Of a stretch of 64,000 nt of DNA, positions 17,831 through 25,598 are shown one piece after another. The notes under the pieces were generated by a model. The model made no database searches and was not told where the DNA came from. It was given only the letters and a program-made list of their open reading frames with translations. The translations under genes and the position numbers were made by a program. Each line of letters starts with the position of its first letter. Within the stretch, counting starts at the first letter, position 1. The DNA is taken from the NCBI GenBank assembly GCA_047974415.1, contig JBKECH010000054.1:1-64000 (forward strand). The letters are read 5' to 3'. This stretch comes from JBKEAJ01 sp047974415. Its GTDB lineage: Bacteria; Bacteroidota; Bacteroidia; Bacteroidales; Prolixibacteraceae.

Positions 17831-18835
17831 TCAAGCAATGCTTTTATTTCTTACCACTACCCATACCACAATAGGTATTCCTAATAATGCTGTGATTGAG
17901 TTTATTGGTAGGGTCAACAACTTTGAGATTATATCACATAGTAGCATAACTACAGCCCCTGTCAGCGCTACTCCAGGCATGAGTATTCGGTGGTCTGCGC
18001 TGGAAAAAATCATACGGGCGACATGTGGAATAGCTAAGCCTACAAAGCCGATAGGTCCACAGAAGGCTGTTACCGTGCCAGCAAGCAGTGTCGTGGATAA
18101 GAATATTATTAGCCTCGACTTGCCGATATCAACACCCATAGTTCGGGCGTAGTTTTCGCCGAGGAGCAATAAATTCAAGGATTTTATGATGATTGTTGAT
18201 AGTATCAAGCCTAAAACAACAGCAGGAATCAACAGTAAAAGCTGTGTCTGGGTTACATCACCCAAAGAACCCATCGTCCAAATAACAAAGGCTTTAAGCG
18301 AAGATTCATCGCTCATGTATTGTAATATTTGTACTATGGCACTCACTCCTGATCCGAACATCATCCCTAAAATGAGTATTACCATTATGTCTTTTATCCT
18401 TTGGCTTACTGCAGCTATTACCACTAAAATTATAGCTGCTCCTATCCATGCCGAGCCAGCTAATCCAATAGTCGAAAAAACACTACTCCCAGCTAATCCC
18501 AATATCGGTGCTCCTAGTATAAACAGAGCAACGCCTAAACTAGCTCCCGAACTAATACCAAGCACATAAGGTCCTGCCAAGGGATTGCGAAAAAGAGTTT
18601 GCATTTGCAAGCCACTTACCGATAGAGCTGTGCCAACCACCAATGCTGATATAGCTTTTAACAAGCGGATGTTCAATATAATTTTCCTTGTGGTGTCTGG
18701 ACAATCGCCTCCTGTCAATGCTAACCAAACATTGGATATAGGAATGTTGCTTGTTCCAATGGTCATATCAATAGCAAATAAAACTATAATCAATATCGCT
18801 AAGCTTATGAAAATGCCAGTTACAGGTAATCTCAT
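17831..18835 (-). CDS. btuC: ABC transporter permease, FecCD/BtuC family
   Basis: 334 residues with about ten membrane segments and the FecCD motifs LRLLKAISALVVGTALSVSGLQMQTLFRNPLAGPYVLGISSGASLG and GPIGFVGLAIPHVARMIF in parts. It moves vitamin B12 or iron chelates across the inner membrane; the upstream cobalamin riboswitch favours B12. ATG at 18835. The 3' end nearly touches the ATPase start. Confidence 0.9.
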   Translation of the reverse strand: MRLPVTGIFISLAILIIVLFAIDMTIGTSNIPISNVWLALTGGDCPDTTRKIILNIRLLKAISALVVGTALSVSGLQMQTLFRNPLAGPYVLGISSGASLGVALFILGAPILGLAGSSVFSTIGLAGSAWIGAAIILVVIAAVSQRIKDIMVILILGMMFGSGVSAIVQILQYMSDESSLKAFVIWTMGSLGDVTQTQLLLLIPAVVLGLILSTIIIKSLNLLLLGENYARTMGVDIGKSRLIIFLSTTLLAGTVTAFCGPIGFVGLAIPHVARMIFSSADHRILMPGVALTGAVVMLLCDIISKLLTLPINSITALLGIPIVVWVVVRNKSIA

Positions 18836-18844
18836 TCAGCGAAG

Positions 18845-19984
18845 TTAATCAAGTTTAATGTAATAGTAAAAATCATCATTGATAATTTCTGGGTGAAAAA
18901 TCTTTATCAAATCGCGTAGTATTAGGTCGGGATTAATAACTCCCGATTCCCAAAAATCGTTGCCTCCTGATGGGTTTATCCGTTTTGTACTGTTGTATAC
19001 AGCTCCGCTTTGCACGCATGGTGCGTCGGCAAACTTCTGATGGGTAGATTCCAATTCCGCTAGGGTGGAGAGGCTGCCCACATTTAGCCATACATCGGCT
19101 TGCAGTGTTAGTAAATATGCTGTTTCAAGGTCAATAGGCAGAGAATTTGTCGAGGTGTTTTTCTTGTAAAGATACTCTCCGCCAGCATCAGCAATAAGCT
19201 TGGATACGTAACTAGTAGTTGAGGGCATAAACCACGAATCGCCATAGGGAACATTGAGCATTACTTTTGGTTTGTCCAGTTTTGCCGTCGACACTTTCGC
19301 TTTGAGTTGCTTGTAGCGTTTGGGGATGGCGTTGAAGCGTTGCTCTCCTTCTGTTCGTTTGCCGATAAGTTCTGATACTGCCACCAACCATTCGGCTTTG
19401 CCCAAAGGCGAGTCTTCAATATATTCACCTACATAAACAAAAGGGATTCCCAGCTCTTTCAGCTTTGGCTCCATGGTGCTTGCTCCACTTATTCCGAAAA
19501 GCAAAACCAAATCAGGCTTTGTGCTTATTAGTTTTTCGTAATCAATGTTGCCGTCGTAACCAATATCTGCAACGGCGTCCTTGTGCGCTGCAATATATTT
19601 GTTTGATATGTAGTCAATGCCCGAAACACCGACAACACAGCTGGCTGCATCCACAGCATCGAGCATTGCCACATGCGAGGACGACATGCACGCAATGCGC
19701 TTGGCATCGCCGTTGATTATTTGTCCGCTGAAATCTTTAGGTGCGTTTTCTCCATTGCGAGTTATGAAGAGTTGGGTTTCGATATTATCTGCTCCTTGCC
19801 AAGGGTTATGTACTTTTAGTATTGTGCTCTTCATGCCATCGGAACCCACAAGCTCGAAACCTGTTGCGTACTGTGGACTGTATATTTTTATGTTAAAGCT
19901 ATTGATTGATGCTTTTTTTTCACTGCAAGCTACAAGCGCTACAAGAATTGTTATTTTTAGGAAATGTTGCAAGGCGGTTTTCAT
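18845..19984 (-). CDS. btuF: ABC transporter substrate-binding lipoprotein (BtuF-like)
   Basis: 379 residues. The lipobox is LVAC (Cys about residue 20). The periplasmic-binding fold of the TroA/BtuF type includes RIACMSSSHVAMLDAVDA, KPDLVLLFG and INPSGGNDFWESGVINPDLIL. It delivers the ligand to the BtuCD-like complex. First gene after the cobalamin riboswitch, so expression should fall when adenosylcobalamin is plentiful. Longer than E. coli BtuF, as is usual for Bacteroidota members. Confidence 0.88.
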   Translation of the reverse strand: MKTALQHFLKITILVALVACSEKKASINSFNIKIYSPQYATGFELVGSDGMKSTILKVHNPWQGADNIETQLFITRNGENAPKDFSGQIINGDAKRIACMSSSHVAMLDAVDAASCVVGVSGIDYISNKYIAAHKDAVADIGYDGNIDYEKLISTKPDLVLLFGISGASTMEPKLKELGIPFVYVGEYIEDSPLGKAEWLVAVSELIGKRTEGEQRFNAIPKRYKQLKAKVSTAKLDKPKVMLNVPYGDSWFMPSTTSYVSKLIADAGGEYLYKKNTSTNSLPIDLETAYLLTLQADVWLNVGSLSTLAELESTHQKFADAPCVQSGAVYNSTKRINPSGGNDFWESGVINPDLILRDLIKIFHPEIINDDFYYYIKLD

Positions 19985-20149
19985 CGCTTTCTTATGTTTG
20001 TTATTTTTTGATATACAATTGGCTATGTTGTCTGGTTATTGCTTTGTATTTGTTTTCTAAGGGGGAGTAAAACACAAAAGTGAATTACGAAAAAGTCCGA
20101 CTCTCGCTTTTTTCACGCTTCTTTAGCTTTATTCCCCGAAAGCCTTAAA

Positions 20150-20346
20150 ACTATTTTGCTTTTTGGCAGGTTTTCTGACTTACTCCATCTCCGAAGATCC
20201 TTCCCATTCATTGGTAATGAACAGTGGTACTGGGTGTTGTTCGTCGATATTGGCAGAGTTTACAGCAGCGGGTCTGTACAGGATTTGCACCTGATTCCCT
20301 TTTACGTAATTCCTTGAAAATAGGAACGAGCACCAAAAAATCAGTA
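20150..20346 (-). ncRNA. Cobalamin riboswitch
   Basis: Reading the minus strand: TTGGTGCTCGTTCC, then AAAAGGGAATCAGGTGCAAA, CCTGTACAGACCCGCTGCTG and TAAACTCTGCC, then a variable arm. It closes with AGTCAGAAAACCTGCC, the B12-box counterpart. These match the conserved core of the cobalamin (AdoCbl) riboswitch in order and spacing. It lies about 165 bases before btuF. A 76-codon open frame here is spurious. Control of translation or termination cannot be told; no strong terminator was seen between it and btuF. Confidence 0.93.
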
Positions 20347-20380
20347 CAAAGATAAGTCTTTTTGTTCGTTCCCTAGCAAA
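20347..20380 (-). promoter_or_regulatory. Promoter of the riboswitch operon
   Basis: Minus strand TTTG (20377-20380), a 22-base spacer, then TATCTTTG (20347-20354). This places the transcript start just before the riboswitch core. Confidence 0.6.
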
Positions 20381-20469
20381 AGCATCAGAAACGTTTTGTA
20401 CATTAATCATTATTGTTATTTGAAAAATAACGTGTAAAAGCCAAAGTATTCGTATCTTACGACATGTTT

Positions 20470-20588
20470 CATCTGTTTAAAATTATGCAATAAGCTGTAA
20501 GCTTTATTCTTTTGCTGGTTTATTAATCATCCTCCTGTGTGTAGTTAGGCTTATAGCTTACAGCCTACTGCATGAAGGTTTCATAAAT
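20470..20588 (-). repeat. Repeat family C, copy 1
   Basis: On the minus strand it begins ATGAAACCTTCATGCAGTAG, passes through CAGGAGGATGATTAATAAAC and ends TTGCATAATTTTAAACAG followed by ATGAAA. It lies upstream of the riboswitch promoter, so unlike the other copies it does not touch the start of the annotated downstream gene. The frame that follows (MKHVVRYEYF...) is only 18 codons. Confidence 0.8.
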
Positions 20589-20604
20589 GAAATTCAACTA
20601 TTAA

Positions 20605-21319
20605 ATGACAAGCATAGCACAACGACAAGAATTACAAGCCAAAATATGGAGAATAGCCATTGTTTCTAATCCGCCCTATTCGGTGAAATGGATAGGTAGC
20701 GACGACCCTACGCTTATTAACGACTAACGCTTTGCTCCGGCAGGTGTGCTTGCACCCAAGGCGAAAGCTGATTTTGCCTTTGTGCTCCATGCTCTAAGCT
20801 ATTTTTCCAATAAAGATCGAGCAGCTATTGTTTGCTTTCCGGGCATTTTCTATCGGGATGGCGCAGAGCAGAAAATCAGAAAATACTTGGTAGACAGCAA
20901 CTTTGTGGAGACCGTTATCTCACTAGCACTAAATTTATTCTATGGCACTTCCATTGCGGTAAATATTTTTGTGTTAGTTAAAAATAAAATCGAAAATAGA
21001 ACCCAATTCATTGATGCCAGTGGCGAAGGTTTCCTCAAGAAAGCAACTAATAATAATACTCTTGAAGACAAGCACATTGAGCACATTATGGAAATCTTCA
21101 ACCAAAAAGAAAATATAGATCATGTGGTTATCTCTATCGGCAGCAAAAAAATAGAAGAAAATGACTATAACCTTTCGGTGAGTTCCTATGTGGAAGCCAA
21201 AGACACCCGCGAGCTGATTGATATTAAGGTGCTGAATGCCGAAATAACCCAAACAGTAGTGAAAATTAATAGCCTGCGCCATGATGATTGATATGATAAT
21301 AGCGGAAATAGGGAATTGA
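20605..21319 (+). pseudogene. hsdM: Type I restriction-modification methylase remnant (hsdM)
   Basis: The 5' end encodes MTSIAQRQELQAKIWRIA, the usual HsdM N-terminus. It then jumps to IVSNPPYSVKWIG, the catalytic NPPY motif, so most of the helical domain and the SAM-binding first half are deleted in frame. A TAA at 20725-20727 interrupts IND-RFAPAG where Glu is expected. The remainder is open to 21291 (ADFAFVLHALSYF, NLFYGTSIAVNIFVL). A frameshift near the end leaves DMIIAEIGN in another frame. Deletion, nonsense codon and frameshift make activity very unlikely. No hsdS or hsdR was found nearby. Confidence 0.88.
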
Positions 21320-21326
21320 AAGAAAA

Positions 21327-21645
21327 ATGAAAGAAGAACAAAAAGGAGAGATTTTAATATATAGCTCAGAAGAAGGGAATACTAAAATCAAGGTTAAACT
21401 TGAAGATGAAAATATATGGCTTTCGCAACAGCAAATGGCAGAACTCTATCAAAGCTCAAGAACAAACGTGGTAGAGTATATAAAGCATATATATGAAGAA
21501 GGTGAACTGAACAAGGATTCAAGCTGTCGGAATTTCCGACAGCTTCGACTAGAGGGTAATCGGGAGATGCAAAGAAAGAGTGCTATCGCCTATTGAAAAG
21601 GAATATTTAGAACACCTTAAAAAGGTAGAAAAAAGAAAGTCGTAA
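21327..21645 (+). pseudogene. RhuM family protein remnant
   Basis: The open part (21327-21596, 89 codons) encodes the RhuM N-terminus: KIKVKLEDENIWLSQQQMAE, YQSSRTNVVEYIKHIYEEGE, CRNFRQLRLEGNRE. It then leaves frame. A different frame resumes at 21580 with VLSPIEKEYLEHLKKVEKRK, plausibly the family's C-terminus, so an internal deletion joined the two ends out of frame. RhuM genes commonly sit inside type I restriction operons between hsdM and hsdS, which fits the neighbour. The function of intact RhuM is not established. Confidence 0.75.
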
Positions 21646-21696
21646 GTGTTTCAAAAGCTAATCTCGTTTGTAGAGAAATTTAAAGGCGTTGGAGGA

Positions 21697-21850
21697 TAAC
21701 TAGTGCCTGTCCATAATGTCGAGAGTTTGAACATAAAATTAAATATCAAGGCTTGCCGTTCTGTATATTGGGAGTTTACTTGTGTAAATGGCTAAGAGCA
21801 AAGTGAGCAGCATAACGCAGATATTGGACTTTATAGACGTGCCCCAACTA
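21697..21850 (-). repeat. Repeat family A, copy 3
   Basis: A 142-bp element at 21703-21844 in reverse orientation, flanked by TAACTA and CAACTA (5 of 6 identical). The ends are GTGCCTGTCCATAATGTCGA and GACTTTATAGACGTGCCC. It lies between the decayed restriction locus and the feo operon. Confidence 0.8.
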
Positions 21851-21894
21851 TAAAATCATTATAAATGATGATGAGGGAGAAAGATTGAGATTAG

Positions 21895-21902
21895 TATCTT
21901 TG
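21895..21902 (+). promoter_or_regulatory. Candidate -7 box for feoAB
   Basis: TATCTTTG, 22 bases before the ATG. No good -33 box and no obvious Fur-type palindrome was recognised. Confidence 0.5.
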
Positions 21903-21924
21903 TGGGTTATAATAATGATGAAGA

Positions 21925-24366
21925 ATGAAGCTATCTCACGCAGATATAAATAAAACTTACATAATTGTAAAGGTCAGTGGCTACGGCTCTTACCGTCGTC
22001 GCATTATAGAAATGGGCTTTGTTAAAGGCAAGAAAATAACTCCCATTCGAGAATCTCCCTTTAACGGTCCAGTTGTATACGAGATTATGGACAGCAATGT
22101 GTCCATACGTCGTAGTGAGGCCGAAATGGTGGAAGTGGTGCCAATCGAGGAGGCGGAGCTTGTTCCCCATGATATTGTAAGTTCTATATATGTGGATACG
22201 TGTCCGCAATATGTTGCAAAAAATAGTAAGGAGATAAAAGTGGCGTTGGTAGGAAATCCTAATAGTGGTAAGAGTTCGCTTTACAATAAACTTACAGGGA
22301 AAAGAGCAAAGGTGGGGAATTACAGTGGTGTAACGGTCGAGATGAGCAGTACCACCATTGAACATGAAGGATATTCCATTACTATTACAGACTTGCCAGG
22401 CATCTACTCCATGTCTTCATATTCGCCAGAAGAGAAAGTAGCGTTGGACTTTATAGTCAATGAAATGCCAGATGTTATTATCAACACTGTCGTAGCCTCA
22501 AATTTGGAGCGAAACCTGTTTCTTACTACACAGCTGATTGATATGGACTTGAAGATTGTTGTAGCATTAAATATGTACGATGAACTTCAAAAAAACAAGG
22601 ATAGTCTAGACCATGAAGCCTTAGGGAAACTAATGGGAGTAGCTACTGTGCCGACATCAGCTCTTGAAAACAAAGGAATTAATGATTTACTTCGTAAAGT
22701 AGTTGCTGTCTACGAGGATAAGTCAGAGAGTATTAGGCATGTACATATAAATTATGGTCAGGATGTCGAAAAGGCAATTACTGAAATAAGAAAAAAAATA
22801 TACGCTTGCGAGACTGTGTCTGCTCGAATCTCAGGGCGTTTTGTGGCATTGGAGCTCTTAGCAAAGGACTCAAAAATTGCAGATTTATTAAAAGAAGATG
22901 TAAGCTATAATGAGATTATAGCTACTGCAAGCAGTGAATACGACAAGGTAAAAGGCACCTGTCCAAATGAGGATGTGAATAATTATATATCGGATATGCG
23001 ATATGCCTTTATTGCAGGGGCATTGAGAGAGAGTTATCAGCATAATGAGCAATTGCGTATTCAGAATAAGTCTGGAAAGATTGATAAGGTATTGCTACAT
23101 AAGACATGGGGGTTTTCTATATTGGCACTTATCATGGGCTTGGTATTTCTTCTGACGTTTACTCTTGGAGCATATCCGATGAGTCTTATAGAGAGTGCTA
23201 TGGGATGGCTTGGCGATTCGATTTCATCGTTAATGTCCGATGGAATGTTGAAAGACTTCCTTGTGGATGGTGTTATTGGGGGCATTGAAGGAGTATTAGT
23301 CTTCGTTCCCAATATTGCAATATTGTTTATGTGTTTGTCCTTCCTTGAGGACTCTGGCTATATTGCTCGGACCTCCTTTATAATGGACAAGGCCATGCAC
23401 TCTCTGGGGCTACATGGAAATTCCTTCATTTCCCTGATTATGGGCTTCGGTTGCAATGTGCCTGCGATAATGTCAACACGTACAATACGTAGCCGAAAAG
23501 GACGCTTATTAACAATGCTAGTCATTCCATTTATGTCCTGCACCGCAAGACTACCGGTCTATCTTCTAATAATATATACTGTTTTCAGTCCGATGTTGAT
23601 GAATTACTTCTCCTTGTATGCTCCATCGATGGGGGGACTCCTTACTTCTCTATCAATGGGAGGCTTTGTGGTAGTACTATATCTTGTGGGGCTGATACTA
23701 GCATTTGTAACAGCAAAGCTACTGAATAAATATTTTCTGAAAGGAAAGGAATTACCTTTTGTAATGGAGCTTCCGCCATATCGCAAGCCTTTGTTTAGTA
23801 ATGTTTTAAGGTATGCCTGGGATAAAACATGGATTTATATAAGAAAGATTGCTACCGTTGTTTTGCTTGCTGTAACATTGGTTTGGGCTTTGGATTATTT
23901 TCCTCGTCCCTTGTCTGGAAGTGATGTTGCAGAGGATGGTACGGAGTTGGCACACAGCTCGTATATGAGCCGAGTGGGTAAGACGATACAGCCCGTTTTT
24001 GAGCCAATGGGTTTCGACGACAATATTACCGTTGCCCTTTTGTCTGGCGTTGTTGCTAAGGAGGTTGTGGTGTCTACAATGGGAGTTTTATATAAAGTGG
24101 ACGATGGCGATGACCAAGGTCTCAGAGAGAGGTTGGCAGCGTCTGTCCATGATGACGGACATTTAAAAGGCGAAACAGTATTCACCATACAAACCTCAAT
24201 AGCCTTATTGGTGTTTGTACTGATATATTTTCCTTGTATAAGTGTAATTATAACAATAGCTAAAGAAGCAGGGGCGAAATATGCCTTGTTTGTAGCAACT
24301 TACACTACCGTCTTGGCATGGATATTGTCTTATCTTTCATATTTGATAATATTATTCTTGCGATGA
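21925..24366 (+). CDS. feoB: FeoA-FeoB fusion, ferrous iron transporter
   Basis: 813 residues. Residues 1-75 are a FeoA (SH3-like) domain (GYGSYRRRIIEMGFVKGKKI), fused to FeoB. The GTPase domain has G1 GNPNSGKSS, G3 DLPG and the G4-type NMYD. Gate domains (GFGCNVPAIMSTRTI, SCTARLPVYLL, SGVVAKEVVVSTMGVLY) and about ten membrane segments follow. It imports Fe(II) across the inner membrane. FeoA-FeoB fusion is usual in Bacteroidales. The stop codon overlaps the ATG of the 21-codon repeat D frame (TGATG), and a FeoB-associated Cys-rich protein follows. Confidence 0.96.
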   Translation: MKLSHADINKTYIIVKVSGYGSYRRRIIEMGFVKGKKITPIRESPFNGPVVYEIMDSNVSIRRSEAEMVEVVPIEEAELVPHDIVSSIYVDTCPQYVAKNSKEIKVALVGNPNSGKSSLYNKLTGKRAKVGNYSGVTVEMSSTTIEHEGYSITITDLPGIYSMSSYSPEEKVALDFIVNEMPDVIINTVVASNLERNLFLTTQLIDMDLKIVVALNMYDELQKNKDSLDHEALGKLMGVATVPTSALENKGINDLLRKVVAVYEDKSESIRHVHINYGQDVEKAITEIRKKIYACETVSARISGRFVALELLAKDSKIADLLKEDVSYNEIIATASSEYDKVKGTCPNEDVNNYISDMRYAFIAGALRESYQHNEQLRIQNKSGKIDKVLLHKTWGFSILALIMGLVFLLTFTLGAYPMSLIESAMGWLGDSISSLMSDGMLKDFLVDGVIGGIEGVLVFVPNIAILFMCLSFLEDSGYIARTSFIMDKAMHSLGLHGNSFISLIMGFGCNVPAIMSTRTIRSRKGRLLTMLVIPFMSCTARLPVYLLIIYTVFSPMLMNYFSLYAPSMGGLLTSLSMGGFVVVLYLVGLILAFVTAKLLNKYFLKGKELPFVMELPPYRKPLFSNVLRYAWDKTWIYIRKIATVVLLAVTLVWALDYFPRPLSGSDVAEDGTELAHSSYMSRVGKTIQPVFEPMGFDDNITVALLSGVVAKEVVVSTMGVLYKVDDGDDQGLRERLAASVHDDGHLKGETVFTIQTSIALLVFVLIYFPCISVIITIAKEAGAKYALFVATYTTVLAWILSYLSYLIILFLR

Positions 24367-24431
24367 TGAACCAGACCATGAGAACCGAGCATTCATACAT
24401 GAGTATGACCAGATTGGAGATGTGCGTGTGA
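24366..24431 (+). repeat. Repeat family D, copy 1 (21-codon frame)
   Basis: Encodes MNQTMRTEHSYMSMTRLEMC plus Val and a TGA stop. Its ATG overlaps the feoB stop codon. It aligns without gaps, codon for codon, to copies at 26.8 kb and 35.5 kb, each just upstream of a different gene; here the next gene is the FeoB-associated protein, 25 bases on. Confidence 0.6.
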
Positions 24432-24456
24432 CAATTAAAACAAAATATTAATATAG

Positions 24457-24630
24457 ATGGATACACAATCAATATTGGTTTATTTTATTGTAATAGTTGC
24501 CGTCGTAATAGCAATTTATAGGATGTGTAAACTCCTTACTCTCAAAAGAAAGAAAGATGAGGGAGCGTGTGGTGACTGCTCTGTTCCATGCGCATTAAAA
24601 GAAATGAAGCAGTCGTGTAGTAAATATTAA
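24457..24630 (+). CDS. FeoB-associated Cys-rich membrane protein
   Basis: 57 residues: one N-terminal membrane helix (about residues 5-21, ILVYFIVIVAVVIAIY), a basic stretch (KRKK) and a Cys-rich tail (GACGDCSVPCALKEMKQSCS). This matches the FeoB-associated family, small proteins encoded directly after feoB and thought to assist iron transfer. ATG at 24457, TAA at 24628-24630. Too short for a standard gene-length cut-off, but context and sequence both support it. Confidence 0.88.
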   Translation: MDTQSILVYFIVIVAVVIAIYRMCKLLTLKRKKDEGACGDCSVPCALKEMKQSCSKY

Positions 24631-24652
24631 GCTAGTGAATAACGCTATAAAT

Positions 24653-24776
24653 ACATGAAACCTTCATGCAGTAGGCTATAAGCTATAGGCCTAACGACGC
24701 ACAGGAGGATGATTAATAATCCAACAAAAGCATAAAGCCTATGGCTTACAGCTTATTGCAGAATTTTAAACAAATG
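24653..24776 (+). repeat. Repeat family C, copy 2, ending at the nth start
   Basis: Starts ATGAAACCTTCATGCAGTAG and contains CACAGGAGGATGATTAATAA. It ends CTTATTGCAGAATTTTAAAC followed by AAATG, the nth start codon. The arms TGCAGTAGGCTATAAGC and GCTTACAGCTTATTGCA are inverted repeats, 14 of 17 positions matching, with most differences G-U compatible in RNA. Confidence 0.85.
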
Positions 24777-25445
24777 AAAAAGAAACTTTCACGTAGGGCT
24801 TTGTTTCAGGAGATTATAAATTATTTTCAGACGACAATGCCCGTTGCCGAGACAGAGCTGGAGTATGGAGACCCTTACGAGTTGCTTGTTGCTGTAATTT
24901 TGTCTGCGCAATGTACGGATAAGAGAGTAAACATGGTAACTCCTCGTTTTTTTGAAAAATTTCCGTCGCCAGAGGTTTTAGCATCAAGTTCTGTAGACGA
25001 AATATTCGGGGTGATAAAGTCTATCTCTTATCCGAATAATAAAGCCAAGCACCTGCATGGCATGGCAAATGTGTTAGTAACTGATTTTGGGTCAAAAGTT
25101 CCGAGCGATGTCAACGAACTTCAGAGCTTGCCTGGGGTAGGGCGAAAGACTGCGAACGTGATAGCCTCTGTTGTTTATAATAAACCTGCAATGGCAGTAG
25201 ATACTCATGTTTTCAGAGTTTCTGAGAGAATAGGTCTTACCACAGGAAGCAAAACGCCACTAGAAACCGAAAATACTTTAGTGAAGTATTTCCCAGAAGA
25301 GTTGATTCCCAAAGCTCACCATTGGTTAATTCTTCATGGGAGGTATGTGTGTCTGGCAAGAAAGCCGAAGTGCAAGGAGTGTGGATTGTCTTATTTGTGC
25401 AAGTACTACAGCGATAATTCAGAATTATGCATTGGAACACCGTAG
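24774..25445 (+). CDS. nth: Endonuclease III
   Basis: 223 residues from the ATG at 24774 (MKKKLSRRALFQEI); an in-frame ATG at 24741 lies within repeat C and is rejected. The helix-hairpin-helix LQSLPGVGRKTANVIAS holds the catalytic Lys, and the catalytic Asp is in AVDTHVFRV. The [4Fe-4S] motif CLARKPKCKECGLSYLC has the expected C-x6-C-x2-C-x5-C spacing. It removes oxidised pyrimidines in base-excision repair. The last ~8 codons (SELCIGTP and stop) come from repeat B copy 3, so both ends of the gene abut repeats. Confidence 0.95.
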   Translation: MKKKLSRRALFQEIINYFQTTMPVAETELEYGDPYELLVAVILSAQCTDKRVNMVTPRFFEKFPSPEVLASSSVDEIFGVIKSISYPNNKAKHLHGMANVLVTDFGSKVPSDVNELQSLPGVGRKTANVIASVVYNKPAMAVDTHVFRVSERIGLTTGSKTPLETENTLVKYFPEELIPKAHHWLILHGRYVCLARKPKCKECGLSYLCKYYSDNSELCIGTP

Positions 25446-25577
25446 CGAGGGTTTCAAGCTCGATAAAACAAGTTTTTTGGTGAGTAGAGGCGCAATGCAT
25501 TGCGCCTGGGTCAGCGGAGCTTTTGTTTTGAAGAGATTGGTGCATGCGGCAGGAGAACTAATGCATGTTTCGGGATA
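25421..25577 (+). repeat. Repeat family B, long form, copy 3
   Basis: Starts AGAATTATGCATTGGAACAC, then GCTCGATAAAACAAGTTTTT. A palindrome (GGCGCAATGCATTGCGCC) follows, then GCTTTTGTTTTGAAGAGATT and the closing arm ACTAATGCATGTTTCGGG. It carries the same internal segment as the copy at 4.6 kb, in the opposite genomic orientation. It supplies the nth stop codon. Confidence 0.75.
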
Positions 25578-25598
25578 ATATAAAGTTGTCGGAATAAG

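Noticed and set aside
20180..20410. 76-codon minus-strand reading frame
   Set aside because: It overlaps the conserved core of the cobalamin riboswitch and has no protein-like features.
24684..24720. AGGAGG as a real ribosome site for the MINKPAKA-like frame in repeat C
   Set aside because: The AGGAGG touches the ATG with no spacing, so ordinary initiation there is unlikely; kept only as a possible feature of the leader.
24741..24773. Upstream ATG for nth
   Set aside because: The codons belong to repeat C; similar in-frame extensions precede leuB and argH by the same mechanism.
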